From assembly GCA_002689995.1 (NCBI GenBank), contig NZIV01000061.1:1-39695 (forward strand): a DNA stretch of 39,695 nt. Reading direction: 5' to 3'. The translations under genes and the position numbers were made by a program. The notes under the pieces were generated by a model that searched no databases, was not told the DNA's origin, and saw nothing but the letters and a program-made list of their open reading frames with translations. This DNA comes from Fidelibacterota bacterium (GTDB lineage: Bacteria > Fidelibacterota > Marinisomatia > SCGC-AAA003-L08 > GCA-2689995). Shown here one piece after another: positions 7,948 through 17,331 of this stretch (the first letter of the stretch is position 1; each line of letters opens with the position of its first letter).

Positions 7948-10900
7948 ATGAATAATTCAAAAATATTAAATAGATTAATCTTGACTTTGGGTGTCTGCTT
8001 TTTAATAAGTAGTATCTTTGCAAGAGAAAGAGTTGGAACTCCAGTATCACTTGAAAAATTAGATGGTGGAGCATTTGATGCAAATAGGGTGTATACAGAT
8101 ATATCTAATACAGGTTTTATTGTAGATTATCACCCAACAGGTCACTCTGGTATGGAATGGCCAAAAGGATCAGGAAATTATTCAAATTTCCAATCCGGTG
8201 TATGGTTTGCTGGTAAGGTAAATAATGTAATTAGAACAGCAACAGCAGAATACTCATCTGAATTTTTACCTGGTTCATATGGAGGAGATAGTTCAGCTGA
8301 TGAGTTCCAATTATACACAGTTAATAAAAGTGATTTAGCAGACCCTTTAGCTAATGACGATTTTCAAAATTGGCCAGCACATAGGGGTGCACCATGGGTA
8401 GATAATGATGGAGATGGTATATATTCTCCATTACCTGCAGGTCCTGATCATCCGGAATTTATAGGTGACCAGGTTACATTTTATACCATGAATGATGGAG
8501 AAGCAAGTTCTCATGTATTATACGGGACGGCTCCACTGGGTATAGAAGTAAGAGTAACAATGTGGGGATATGACAGACCTGATGCATTTGGAGATATGAT
8601 GTTTGTTAAAACCCAAGCTTTCAACATGGGTGGTGAAGATATAACAGATATGATGGTTGGTGTATGGGATGATCCAGATTTAGGTGATGCAGGTGATGAT
8701 TTTGTTGGCTGTGATACACTACTTAGTTTAGGTTATGTTTATAACGATGGTTCTGATTCATATTATGGTGATGCTGCACCTGCAATGGGATATGACTTCT
8801 TTCAAGCTACTGTCCCTAGCAGCCCTGATAGTACCGCATTTGGTTTTGGTCAAATGTTGACAGGATATGATAATTTACCAATGTCCTCATTTGTTAAGTA
8901 CATAAATGGTGATGCTGTTTATTATGATCCAGAGACAGCTCAGGAAGTATATTATTATATGAATGGATTTAAAGCAGATGGGACTCCATTTGTTAATTCT
9001 GAAACAGGAGAAAATAGTAAATTTGTTCATGATTGTGATCCTAATGAGGATTCCGGTCCTGGAGATGGTTGTTGGGTCGATGGTGATGACCACGATTCAG
9101 CAGATAGAAGATTTTTAATGAATGTTGGACCTTTTAACTTTCCGGCAGGTGATTCATTAGAAGTTGTATTTGGTATTATTCATGCTCAAGCCAATGATGC
9201 ACTATCTTCTGTGACATTATTAAAAGAAGTTGACCAACTAGCACAATTAGCATATGATATCCAATTTGCTCTACCAGAATCACCACCTCAGCCAAATGTG
9301 AATGCAACAGCTTCATTTGAGGAAATTATTTTAACTTGGGATTCTATTGCAGAATCATATTCTGCTGTAGATGAAATTGATTTAGATGAAAATGGAAATC
9401 CTACATTATTTGCTTTTGAGGGTTATAATGTTTGGCAGCATAGTTCATTAGATGGAACTGGTAATAAGAAACTTTTAGCAACATTTGATGTCGTTAACGG
9501 TGTAACTACAATTATGGATAATGTATTTGATTCAAATTACGGTTCTAGTGTCAATGTAGCTGTTCAAAATGGAACAGATTCAGGTTTACAACATTGGCTT
9601 AAAGTTTCTAGGGATGATTTAAATGGAGGAAGTCCACTTATCAATGATAGAGAGTATTTCTTTTCAGTTAATGCTTATGGATATAATTCATATGGTATAC
9701 CTAAAACTTTAGAAAGTTCAGACAATATCTTTGAAATTAGGCCTCAAACAAATGTTACAACAAGTCCAATTGTTGATGTGGGATATTCAGATTTTGAAAT
9801 CACACATATTGGTAATTCTGATGGTTCAATTTCTGTGAAAGTTATTGATCCATATATGGTAACAGGACATGATTATGAGGTGTTTTTAGATTCATTTTAT
9901 GTTGACTGGGAGACAGGTGTTGATTTAGGCCTAGCTGAAGGTCCTGATTGTGCAGGGAAATTTGTATTATTTGGAGATACTCCACTCAATACTTCAGATT
10001 GTAACGATACGTGTTGGCCAACAGACTCAGTTTTAACAATTATTGGAAATGGAGAATGTAATTCAAATTTAAATTGTGCAGATCATTTATATGATAATGA
10101 TGATTGCGTAGAATTGATGGTAGGTTCTTCATGTCATACTTGTATTAATCCTCCATGTATTCAAGATTGCTCATTAAATTGCGTAGATGAGGCATTAACA
10201 ATTTATAATAGCGAAGGCACTTCTAACGGTGATGGCACATGTGATAATGGAAGCGCAGGATTAAATTTAGATTGTGAAGAGTTTTTTAATGATCATGATG
10301 ATTGCGTATGTTATGGATATACAATTTCAATGGTTGATTCATGGGGCGATGGATGGAATGGGAATGTATTAACTATTGGAACAGAGTCATTTACATTAGA
10401 GTCTGGTGCTGCTGGTGTAGGTTGTTATAATGGTCCTAGTGACGTCGTTGTTAGTTGTGGTGGTGGTAGCTATGGATCTGAAGTTTCTTGGATAATTACT
10501 GATGTCGATGGTAATGAGGTTCTTACCGGTGGCGCACCATTTGAGGGATGTTTAGGTGATTGTGGTGGTTTAATATCTTATGGGAATCAACCTTATGTTG
10601 AAGGTAAAATTACTATTAACTACAAAGATATGAATAATTTGTTAATTAAGAAAAGACCACAGATTCACAACGATAATTTACTTAAATCTTCAGTTAATAA
10701 TAGCTTTGATCCGAATGGTTTTATGGCAATGGGCTGGAATTTAAGAGATTTAACGACTGGAGATGTGTTATTAGCAAATCAAACTATACAGGGTGGATTT
10801 GATGGGTTAACTAATACTAATGTAGGTTTAACCGCTGATGTAGTTGATGGATTAGAAATTGTTGTCAATGGTCCAACAAATGGAATTCATGGAATATGGC

Positions 10901-11982
10901 AAACTTCAAATGCAAATGGTTCAATACCTGGTGTTGATGAAGATATATACGAAAACATTCATTGGATTAATTTTTTAACTGCAGATAACTATCCAACTCA
11001 AAATGTACAGGGAGGTTGGCCATTTATTACACATGCTGGTGGGTCTTCCAATGAATTAACAAATGGTACTGATGGATTTTATGAAAGAGTCTTTAGAGGA
11101 ACTAATTTTGATAGGGCAATACCCAATGATTTTGAAATGAGGTGGACATCTGAAGGTTCGAAAGGTTGGATGGCTTTTACTTCTGAAACTGTAGTTGATT
11201 TACCTTTTGAATTATGGAATATTGGCGATTCAAGTGATCCTGATGATGACATTAAAATGATTGCATGGATTTATGATGAAAATGGGAATGATATTTTTGA
11301 TTTCTATCATGATGATCCAAGTTCAAGTGCTGAAAATGACCCCGCATCAGATTGGATATATTGGAGAAATCCTGCAGATATGAGTCCAGGGACAGGTGGT
11401 TACGACGCAACTATTGAAGCAAATTATTTATATCCTGATTTTGCAGGAGAAGAGGTTTTAGCAAGAACAAGAGTTATGAATTGGAATAGATATTTAGGTG
11501 GTGGAGATGTATTTGCTGATGGAGGTCCATTAGATTCTTTAACTTCAGAATTAGCTAGACCTGAAGAGGGCTGGACAGCAAGATGGATAACAAATAAACC
11601 AAACACAGTATCGGATTCATTTACATTTAGTACTTCTGACGCTGCACCGGTATTAACTGATTATGAATGTTCTTCCGCAAATGTATGGCCAAATCCATAT
11701 TATGCAGGAAATCCCGAAGAATCAGGTAATGGGGATACTCAAATTCATTTTACAGACTTAGCTGAAGATGCTATAATATCAATTTATAACCTGAATGGAT
11801 TATTAGTTGATAAAGTTAATACAATGGATGGACAAAATGCATATTGGGATGCACAGAATCATAGTGGTTTACCAGTTGCGTCAGGAATGTATATAGCAAT
11901 TATTACAAGTGAAGAAAATGGTTGTAAGGAAGTTCGTAAAATTGCTGTGTTAACTAAATTAGAAAAACTTGATCGTTATTAA
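7948..11982 (+). CDS. Large secreted surface protein with Por-type C-terminal sorting domain
   Basis: 1344 residues with a signal peptide (residues 1-25, ending SIFAR). The N-terminal half is a family I know only as large Marinimicrobia/FCB surface proteins; it has a calcium-loop-like DNDGDGIYSP near residue 151 and an Fn3-like region near 450-590. Residues about 667-875 are a cysteine-rich block, described separately. The last 90 or so residues resemble a type A sorting domain (VWPNPYYAGNPEESG, then strands, GLPVASGMYIAII, and a basic end), the signal by which type IX secretion exports and anchors proteins. A strong AAGGAG (7933-7938) precedes the ATG. It sits between the TonB receptor and the PorV-like barrel and overlaps the latter's non-preferred ATG. 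Location outside the outer membrane is inferred; ligand or enzymatic function is unknown. Confidence 0.88.
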   Translation: MNNSKILNRLILTLGVCFLISSIFARERVGTPVSLEKLDGGAFDANRVYTDISNTGFIVDYHPTGHSGMEWPKGSGNYSNFQSGVWFAGKVNNVIRTATAEYSSEFLPGSYGGDSSADEFQLYTVNKSDLADPLANDDFQNWPAHRGAPWVDNDGDGIYSPLPAGPDHPEFIGDQVTFYTMNDGEASSHVLYGTAPLGIEVRVTMWGYDRPDAFGDMMFVKTQAFNMGGEDITDMMVGVWDDPDLGDAGDDFVGCDTLLSLGYVYNDGSDSYYGDAAPAMGYDFFQATVPSSPDSTAFGFGQMLTGYDNLPMSSFVKYINGDAVYYDPETAQEVYYYMNGFKADGTPFVNSETGENSKFVHDCDPNEDSGPGDGCWVDGDDHDSADRRFLMNVGPFNFPAGDSLEVVFGIIHAQANDALSSVTLLKEVDQLAQLAYDIQFALPESPPQPNVNATASFEEIILTWDSIAESYSAVDEIDLDENGNPTLFAFEGYNVWQHSSLDGTGNKKLLATFDVVNGVTTIMDNVFDSNYGSSVNVAVQNGTDSGLQHWLKVSRDDLNGGSPLINDREYFFSVNAYGYNSYGIPKTLESSDNIFEIRPQTNVTTSPIVDVGYSDFEITHIGNSDGSISVKVIDPYMVTGHDYEVFLDSFYVDWETGVDLGLAEGPDCAGKFVLFGDTPLNTSDCNDTCWPTDSVLTIIGNGECNSNLNCADHLYDNDDCVELMVGSSCHTCINPPCIQDCSLNCVDEALTIYNSEGTSNGDGTCDNGSAGLNLDCEEFFNDHDDCVCYGYTISMVDSWGDGWNGNVLTIGTESFTLESGAAGVGCYNGPSDVVVSCGGGSYGSEVSWIITDVDGNEVLTGGAPFEGCLGDCGGLISYGNQPYVEGKITINYKDMNNLLIKKRPQIHNDNLLKSSVNNSFDPNGFMAMGWNLRDLTTGDVLLANQTIQGGFDGLTNTNVGLTADVVDGLEIVVNGPTNGIHGIWQTSNANGSIPGVDEDIYENIHWINFLTADNYPTQNVQGGWPFITHAGGSSNELTNGTDGFYERVFRGTNFDRAIPNDFEMRWTSEGSKGWMAFTSETVVDLPFELWNIGDSSDPDDDIKMIAWIYDENGNDIFDFYHDDPSSSAENDPASDWIYWRNPADMSPGTGGYDATIEANYLYPDFAGEEVLARTRVMNWNRYLGGGDVFADGGPLDSLTSELARPEEGWTARWITNKPNTVSDSFTFSTSDAAPVLTDYECSSANVWPNPYYAGNPEESGNGDTQIHFTDLAEDAIISIYNLNGLLVDKVNTMDGQNAYWDAQNHSGLPVASGMYIAIITSEENGCKEVRKIAVLTKLEKLDRY
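9946..10572 (+). other. Cysteine-rich insert with two LNR-like units and a DSWGDGWNGN module
   Basis: Within the 1344-aa protein, residues about 667-875 differ from the rest by their high cysteine content. Two similar units are visible: residues 685-720 (CNDTC, then GNGEC, NC, ending DNDDC) and 741-786 (CSLNC, then GDGTCDNG, LDC, ending NDHDDC). The spacing of Cys, Asn-Gly and Asp-Asp-Cys resembles Lin-12/Notch repeats, which bind calcium and are disulphide-bonded. They are followed by a small beta module (MVDSWGDGWNGNVLTIG through SFTLESGAAG) known to me from other secreted marine proteins. The flanks read as one continuous fold around the block. Calcium binding is inference. Confidence 0.6.
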
Positions 11983-11993
11983 TGGTCTTTGAG

Positions 11994-12000
11994 AAAGGAG
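11994..12000 (+). promoter_or_regulatory. Ribosome binding site deciding the PorV-like start
   Basis: AAAGGAG lies eight bases before the ATG at 12009. An earlier in-frame ATG at 11982 lacks such a site and would add nine residues before the signal peptide, so 12009 is preferred. Confidence 0.75.
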
Positions 12001-12008
12001 ATTGCAAA

Positions 12009-13004
12009 ATGATTATAAAAATTAAAACAATAAGTTTAGTATTTGCCTTGTTTTCTATATCAATGGCCGGTACGGGCGCTGCAGTAGGAACAGCAAGCGG
12101 AACGCAATTGCTAATTCCAACGGGTGCTAAGGGTGTTGCTTTAAATTCAACATATACAGCGTCAGTAAATGGTGTTGATGCACTATATTATAATCCAGCG
12201 GGGATAGCAGGACGTGTAAATGGAGTTGAAGCTCAGTTTTCTTCACAGAATTATATTGCTGACATTAGTCAAAACTATGCAGCATTTGTAAGTAATGTTG
12301 GGAACGGCACAGTTGGGCTTGCTTTTAATTCATTGGATTTTGGAAATATAAAAAAAACCGATGCAGTTGATACACATGGTAATTCGGGAAAAACATATTC
12401 ACCAAATTTTTCAGTTTTAACTTTAAGTTATGCAAAAAGCTTTTCTGATAGAATCAGATTTGGTTCTAGCTTGAAGGTTGTAAGCGAAGCTGTAGAAGAA
12501 ACTGGAGGAATGGCTCTAGCTTTAGATATGGGGGTTCAATATTCTCATGCATCAATGCCATTAAAGTTAGGTGTAAGTTTAAGAAATTTAGGTTCTAAAA
12601 TGGAATATACAGGAGTTAATCTAGAAACAAATAATTCTACATTATTAACTCAAGCTGCTAATATTCCTGCTAATCTAAATATTTCTACTTCATATAAATT
12701 AGGTTCAGTTAACTTACATTATTCATTTACAAATCATTCTTATAGTTTTAATGAATCTGCTTTTGGAGTAGAATATTCTATGGAACTAGGTAATTATTCA
12801 TTTTGGTTGGGTGGCGGAATGAATTCATTATTAGTAGAAGAAGATAATTTAGATGAAATGTACACTGATAATCCATTTGGTGCTTCTTTAGGAGCAGGCA
12901 TGAGTACTAAATTAGGTAACTTCAGTTTTGGATTAGATTTTGGTATGAGACAATCCGAACAATTTGGAGAAACTTCTGTATTAGCATTTAATGTTGGATT
13001 TTAA
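12009..13004 (+). CDS. PorV/PorQ-like outer membrane beta-barrel protein
   Basis: 331 residues from the preferred ATG. A signal peptide (residues 1-20, FALFSISMAG) is followed by GTQLLIPTGAKGVALNST and DALYYNPAGIAG, the hallmark of the PorV/PorQ (UPF0164) family of small barrels related to FadL. The rest is a series of amphipathic beta strands, and the protein ends in Phe (FNVGF), the usual outer-membrane barrel signature. PorV in Bacteroidota shuttles type IX cargo from the translocon to the attachment complex. Its place directly after a gene for a sorted cargo protein suggests a dedicated partner, which is inference; generic barrel function is the alternative. A perfect-stem terminator follows 26 bases after the stop, closing the operon. 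Confidence 0.88.
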   Translation: MIIKIKTISLVFALFSISMAGTGAAVGTASGTQLLIPTGAKGVALNSTYTASVNGVDALYYNPAGIAGRVNGVEAQFSSQNYIADISQNYAAFVSNVGNGTVGLAFNSLDFGNIKKTDAVDTHGNSGKTYSPNFSVLTLSYAKSFSDRIRFGSSLKVVSEAVEETGGMALALDMGVQYSHASMPLKLGVSLRNLGSKMEYTGVNLETNNSTLLTQAANIPANLNISTSYKLGSVNLHYSFTNHSYSFNESAFGVEYSMELGNYSFWLGGGMNSLLVEEDNLDEMYTDNPFGASLGAGMSTKLGNFSFGLDFGMRQSEQFGETSVLAFNVGF

Positions 13005-13030
13005 TTAACCAACTTTAATAAAGTTATTTT

Positions 13031-13067
13031 AAAAGGGAGATATTTATTATCTCCCTTTTTTATTTTT
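13031..13067 (+). terminator. Rho-independent terminator after the PorV-like gene
   Basis: A 12-bp perfect inverted repeat (AAAAGGGAGATA at 13031-13042 and TATCTCCCTTTT at 13048-13059) with a 5-base loop runs directly into a T-rich tail. It lies between the PorV-like gene and the next same-strand gene, so it ends the receptor-cargo-PorV operon. Confidence 0.9.
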
Positions 13068-13123
13068 TATATAATTTTAATAAATTAATTACTTATCTAT
13101 TTAATTTTTATTTTGGGTAAAGT

Positions 13124-16100
13124 ATGAAAAATCTATTTATCATAGTCATTTTTAATATTTGTTTTGGAAATATATACCAACAAAATTCACAAAATATTTT
13201 CGACGAAATATATTATCGAAAAGAAAGTTTAAATTGGTATAATCGTTTTGAATCAACAATTACTTATAATGATGAATCAACTAGTTTTGGAGAATTTCGT
13301 TTTAATGAAGACGAAGAAATTGCTGTATGGTATAGACCTCTTACTAAATGTCATGTAGAAGGAATTCAAATTTATTTTCCTAGTTCTACAGACCTTGTAA
13401 ATTCACAAATTACAGTTCAATTAAGATCCATTTTAGATTATACTTCAATTGGTATTCCAGCTAATAAAGAGTATAACTTTTCACAATATAATTTGACTAT
13501 TGGTGAATTTATGGGAGAAGTTTTATATAGCCAAAATTTTAATCTATCTGCAGATATGTTAGAACAGGTTATTGATATTGATTTTAATACGCCTGCTGAT
13601 GTTGAAGATAATGATTTTGCGATACAAATTATAGGTGACTTTGGTGGTAATAATAATGATTTTATTTTTTGGGATGGAGTAAATGGTATAAATACAAATT
13701 ACAATCATGGATTTAAGTATTATCCTGATGGTGCATCTTTTTGTCCTGAAGGTTGCTGGGTGCCAAGAGTGAACTTTGGAATAACAGCAAAAGTAAATTA
13801 TTATGGAGATCATCCTCCTATTATTTCGAACGTAGAAAGTTTATCAGATTTTTATTATAGTTGTAATCCTGGACCTTATGAAACTAAAGCAGAAATAATT
13901 GATATAGGTAACGATTTATTTGATGGCGAATTAACAAATGTCAAATTTTATTATAATAATGGAATTGAAATTATTGAAAATAATTACACTGATTATGGTA
14001 TTAACAATATTTACACGGGTTATATTCCAGAACACCCAATTGGTACTTATATAGAATATTGGTGGGAAGCTACTGATAATGCTTCGAATCAAAATAATTA
14101 TTTAGAAAATCAATTAACAATTCAACGTATTCCAAAATCATTTACTATCCTAGAATATAGTCAAGGTGCAGATATTTTATTGATTGATGATAGCTCATAT
14201 TCCACAGAGAATACACATATGACCATAATTTACGAAAAGCTTAATCAATTAGGATTTTCAACTGATTATTTAAATATTAAAGATAGTGGAGTTTTATCAA
14301 ATTGCGGTTTAGATTATTATTCAAATTTTATACTTTTACAGGGATTAAATGGTGCTGGGAAATTGATGCCAGGTAATGATTTAGAATTTTATTTAATATC
14401 ACGCTTGTCAGGTGGAGCTAACTTATTATTCTCTTCAGTAGATTATATATATGAAGTTGCATCATTTACTAATGGTTGGAATCAAACCGATCCAAACTCA
14501 AATCAATTTTTATATAATTTCTTACATGTTAATGAATTTATTAATGATTCAAACCCAAATGATTTAGTACAAGATTTAAGAGGAATTACAGGTAATGAAG
14601 TATCCAATGCAACTAATAATTTTGAAGTTAATTCTCCTTTTACACAAAATTATTTTGATATGGTTAAGCCCACCGCAATAGCTGAAGAAATTTTTCAAAT
14701 TTTTGATGAAAATGAAGAAGTATGGACACAATATGGGGGAACCATATATTCTGGTAATTATAAAAGTATTTTCTTTCCATGGCATTTTGAATCTATTGAA
14801 GATGAAGATGTTTTAACTGAAATTTTACGAAATACAATGGATTGGTTTGATGTTGAATACACGCCAGTTTTTTTAGATATTCAAGGGCCTAATGGATATA
14901 TATTCGATTTAGATGACCAAATTATAACTATAGAAGCAGTTGATAATGAAAATGATGAAATTACAGCAGAATTAAGTTATTCAATTAATGGTGGATTAAA
15001 TACAATCATTGCAATGGAAAGTTTAAATATTAATCAATTTTCTGCTACAATTCCAGCGCAACCAGAAGGTACACAGGTTAATTATAGTATTTTACTCTCA
15101 GATTTCAGTGGTCAAATACAATCAGAGCAATTTATCTATCAAACTTATCAGTCAAACTCAACAGTACTATTAATCTTAAATAATGAAATGGAAGTTGGGC
15201 AATTAAACTTTCCAGCTGAATATTATTTAGTAGATTTTATTGGATATCAGGATACAGGTGAATTTGAATATTTTATAACTCCTGATTATTGGACATTAAG
15301 CAATCATGGATTAACTTCAGAAGATTTATTGAATAATTATAATACAATTATTGAAATAACTACTACAGATGATTACGATTTACATCCTAATTATAATGAG
15401 CATATGAATCTAATAAAAGAGTGGCTAAATCAAGGAAATAAGAACTATGTTTTAGCTGGAGATGAATCATTTGCGCTAGCGAATGGTAATTGGATTGATA
15501 TCTCTTATGATGAAGAACATTTATTTTATAAATTAGGTATCGAATCTACAATTAATGATTTAAGTTGGGGTGGAGTTTCAGAATTAATTCCTTTACAATC
15601 TAATTTTTTAGCAAATGATATTTTAGGTCATTTAGTAAATGATGAAATGTTAATTTATGATCCTGAAGAAATTATTGGATATACTAATTGGATGGATGGA
15701 TTTATTACAACAGATGAAGCCCATATTTCAATTGAGGATAATAATGGCAACGCCATTATTATTAATAAAGAATGGGAAAATGGAAGTAAGACAATATTTA
15801 TGGGAATAGATCCTATATCAATAAAAAATTCATTATCAAATTATTGGTATGGAACATCAAAATTTGGAATTTTAGCTCAAGCATTAGACTGGTTTGGAGA
15901 GATAATTTTAAATATAGATAATAATATTTTTAAATTTCCTAAAGAGTTCAAATTATATCAAAACTTTCCAAATCCTTTTAATCCTAGCACTAAAATTAAT
16001 TTTGATATCTCAGAAAGAACGAACGTAGAGCTAACTATATATAGTCTTTTAGGTGAGATTATTATCAAATTAGTGAACGAGAGACTTAGTAATGGTTCAT

Positions 16101-16219
16101 ATTCAATAATCTGGAATGGACAGGATAGTAAAGAAAATTATGTACCAAGTGGAATATACTTTTATACACTACAAACTGAAAATTATACTAAAACTAATAA
16201 AATGATGTACATAAAGTAG
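13124..16219 (+). CDS. Secreted surface protein with duplicated Ig plus alpha/beta domains and type A sorting domain
   Basis: 1031 residues with a short signal peptide (residues 1-15, KNLFIIVIFNICFG). An N-terminal beta domain (about 35-225) is followed by two copies of an Ig/Fn3-like plus alpha/beta unit (about 229-575 and 580-926). The C-terminus is a textbook sorting domain: FKLYQNFPNPFNPSTKINF near residue 942, then VPSGIYFYTLQT and a basic end. This signal directs export and anchoring by type IX secretion. No catalytic motif is recognised; the alpha/beta units have the look of amidotransferase-like (ThuA/DUF4350-type) folds, and a catalytic Cys-His-Glu set is not evident. It stands after the terminator at 13031-13067, so it has its own promoter. 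The ATG lacks a strong Shine-Dalgarno. Role unknown, perhaps binding or peptidase-like. Confidence 0.88.
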   Translation: MKNLFIIVIFNICFGNIYQQNSQNIFDEIYYRKESLNWYNRFESTITYNDESTSFGEFRFNEDEEIAVWYRPLTKCHVEGIQIYFPSSTDLVNSQITVQLRSILDYTSIGIPANKEYNFSQYNLTIGEFMGEVLYSQNFNLSADMLEQVIDIDFNTPADVEDNDFAIQIIGDFGGNNNDFIFWDGVNGINTNYNHGFKYYPDGASFCPEGCWVPRVNFGITAKVNYYGDHPPIISNVESLSDFYYSCNPGPYETKAEIIDIGNDLFDGELTNVKFYYNNGIEIIENNYTDYGINNIYTGYIPEHPIGTYIEYWWEATDNASNQNNYLENQLTIQRIPKSFTILEYSQGADILLIDDSSYSTENTHMTIIYEKLNQLGFSTDYLNIKDSGVLSNCGLDYYSNFILLQGLNGAGKLMPGNDLEFYLISRLSGGANLLFSSVDYIYEVASFTNGWNQTDPNSNQFLYNFLHVNEFINDSNPNDLVQDLRGITGNEVSNATNNFEVNSPFTQNYFDMVKPTAIAEEIFQIFDENEEVWTQYGGTIYSGNYKSIFFPWHFESIEDEDVLTEILRNTMDWFDVEYTPVFLDIQGPNGYIFDLDDQIITIEAVDNENDEITAELSYSINGGLNTIIAMESLNINQFSATIPAQPEGTQVNYSILLSDFSGQIQSEQFIYQTYQSNSTVLLILNNEMEVGQLNFPAEYYLVDFIGYQDTGEFEYFITPDYWTLSNHGLTSEDLLNNYNTIIEITTTDDYDLHPNYNEHMNLIKEWLNQGNKNYVLAGDESFALANGNWIDISYDEEHLFYKLGIESTINDLSWGGVSELIPLQSNFLANDILGHLVNDEMLIYDPEEIIGYTNWMDGFITTDEAHISIEDNNGNAIIINKEWENGSKTIFMGIDPISIKNSLSNYWYGTSKFGILAQALDWFGEIILNIDNNIFKFPKEFKLYQNFPNPFNPSTKINFDISERTNVELTIYSLLGEIIIKLVNERLSNGSYSIIWNGQDSKENYVPSGIYFYTLQTENYTKTNKMMYIK
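13808..15903 (+). repeat. Internal duplication: Ig-like domain followed by alpha/beta domain, two copies
   Basis: Copy 1 spans residues about 229-575 and copy 2 about 580-926 of the 1031-aa protein. Each begins with an Ig-like domain that ends in a similar way (PIGTYIEYWWEATDNAS and PEGTQVNYSILLSDFSG). Each continues with a hydrophobic strand (ADILLIDDSS and TVLLILNNEM), a helix-rich middle, and a closing strand plus helix (KSIFFPWHFE to MDWFD, and KTIFMGIDP to LDWFG). The copies are diverged at protein level and not visible as DNA repeats. Confidence 0.6.
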
Positions 16220-16223
16220 AGTA

Positions 16224-17273
16224 TTATTTTTTTAGGTCTGTAAATTTATGTTTATTTTTAAAAAAATAGTCCCAAACAATACTATTTTTATAAAAATAGT
16301 TTGTATCATAAATAGGGTATAAATTCTTAATTGATTTTCGTTTCCTAAAAATAAATGATAAATTAAATAATATCCAAAATACAGCTCTTATCTGTGCAAA
16401 TGAATTTGAAAAATTGCCAGAAAAGAATTCTTTAATAAACGAAACTTTTTCAAAGAATAAGCGAGGTAATGTATATTTTATTAATTGAAATTTTGAGGTA
16501 TTTGTTAACATTAAAATCAAACTATTCCGATGATTTAAATACTTTTTTGTAGGTGATTGATATGATAGTGTTGCTCCGCCAATATGATATATTACTGATT
16601 TTGGATTAACCCAAACTTTATATCCCGCTAGTTTGCATTTCCAGTGATAATCAATTTCTTCAAAGTGTGCAAATAATGTCTCATCAAATCCTCCTACTTT
16701 ATGGAAAATTTTTTTTTTGGTAATAAATGCTGTACCTGAAGCCCAGAATATTTCAGAAGGATCATCATATTGTCCTAAGTCTTCTTCAACAAAATCAAAA
16801 ATACGGCCACGTGCAAATGGGAAGCCATATTTATCTAAATAGCCACCAGAACCACCTGCATAATCAAAATTATTCTTTTTAATTGCATTTAGGATTTTAG
16901 GTTGGACTGATGAAATCTTTGGATCACTTTCAATTTTGATTAGCAGTGGTTCAATCCAATTCACATTATGAATTGTATCATTATTTAAAAATATTAATAA
17001 TTCACCCTCTGCATTTTCTGAACCTAAATTGCACCCTCCAGCATATCCTCTATTATTTTTACTTTTAATTATTTTAACTTCAGGGAATTGACGTTCAATT
17101 TTAAAAATACTTTTATCAGTAGAACCATTATCTACAACAATTATTTCTTTATTTTTATATGTTGTTTTTTGCAGTGATTCTAAACAATTTAAAATTATAT
17201 TTTCTCCATTAAAATGAGGAATAATTATTGAAATTTTCAGTAGATTTTCTTGTTTAGATATATCAAATCTCAT
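16224..17273 (-). CDS. Family 2 glycosyltransferase
   Basis: 349 residues, with a GT-A fold at the N-terminus: ISIIIPHFNGENIILNCLES, EIIVVDNGSTDKS and NRGYAGGCNLG, then the metal-binding LNND near residue 96. The second half of the catalytic domain contains SGTAFITKKKIFHKVGGFDE and HFEEIDYHWKCKLAGYKV, as in rhamnosyltransferase-like members (WsaF/RfbF type). The C-terminal 80 residues hold hydrophobic stretches that may associate with the membrane. The enzyme transfers a sugar from a nucleotide donor to a polysaccharide, lipid or protein; donor and acceptor cannot be told. It is 58 bases downstream of the DUF2723 gene on the same strand, a pairing that suggests a common glycosylation role. 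Its 3' end is 4 bases from that of the convergent surface protein gene. No Shine-Dalgarno is visible. Confidence 0.9.
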   Translation of the reverse strand: MRFDISKQENLLKISIIIPHFNGENIILNCLESLQKTTYKNKEIIVVDNGSTDKSIFKIERQFPEVKIIKSKNNRGYAGGCNLGSENAEGELLIFLNNDTIHNVNWIEPLLIKIESDPKISSVQPKILNAIKKNNFDYAGGSGGYLDKYGFPFARGRIFDFVEEDLGQYDDPSEIFWASGTAFITKKKIFHKVGGFDETLFAHFEEIDYHWKCKLAGYKVWVNPKSVIYHIGGATLSYQSPTKKYLNHRNSLILMLTNTSKFQLIKYTLPRLFFEKVSFIKEFFSGNFSNSFAQIRAVFWILFNLSFIFRKRKSIKNLYPIYDTNYFYKNSIVWDYFFKNKHKFTDLKK

Positions 17274-17331
17274 TATTTGAATAATATAATTTAAATTAAA
17301 CTACGGAGTCTTTATGGTATAGATGGTATAT

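Noticed and set aside
11982-12008. Upstream ATG for the PorV-like gene
   Set aside because: The ATG at 12009 has a strong Shine-Dalgarno and starts a clean signal peptide; the upstream one does not.
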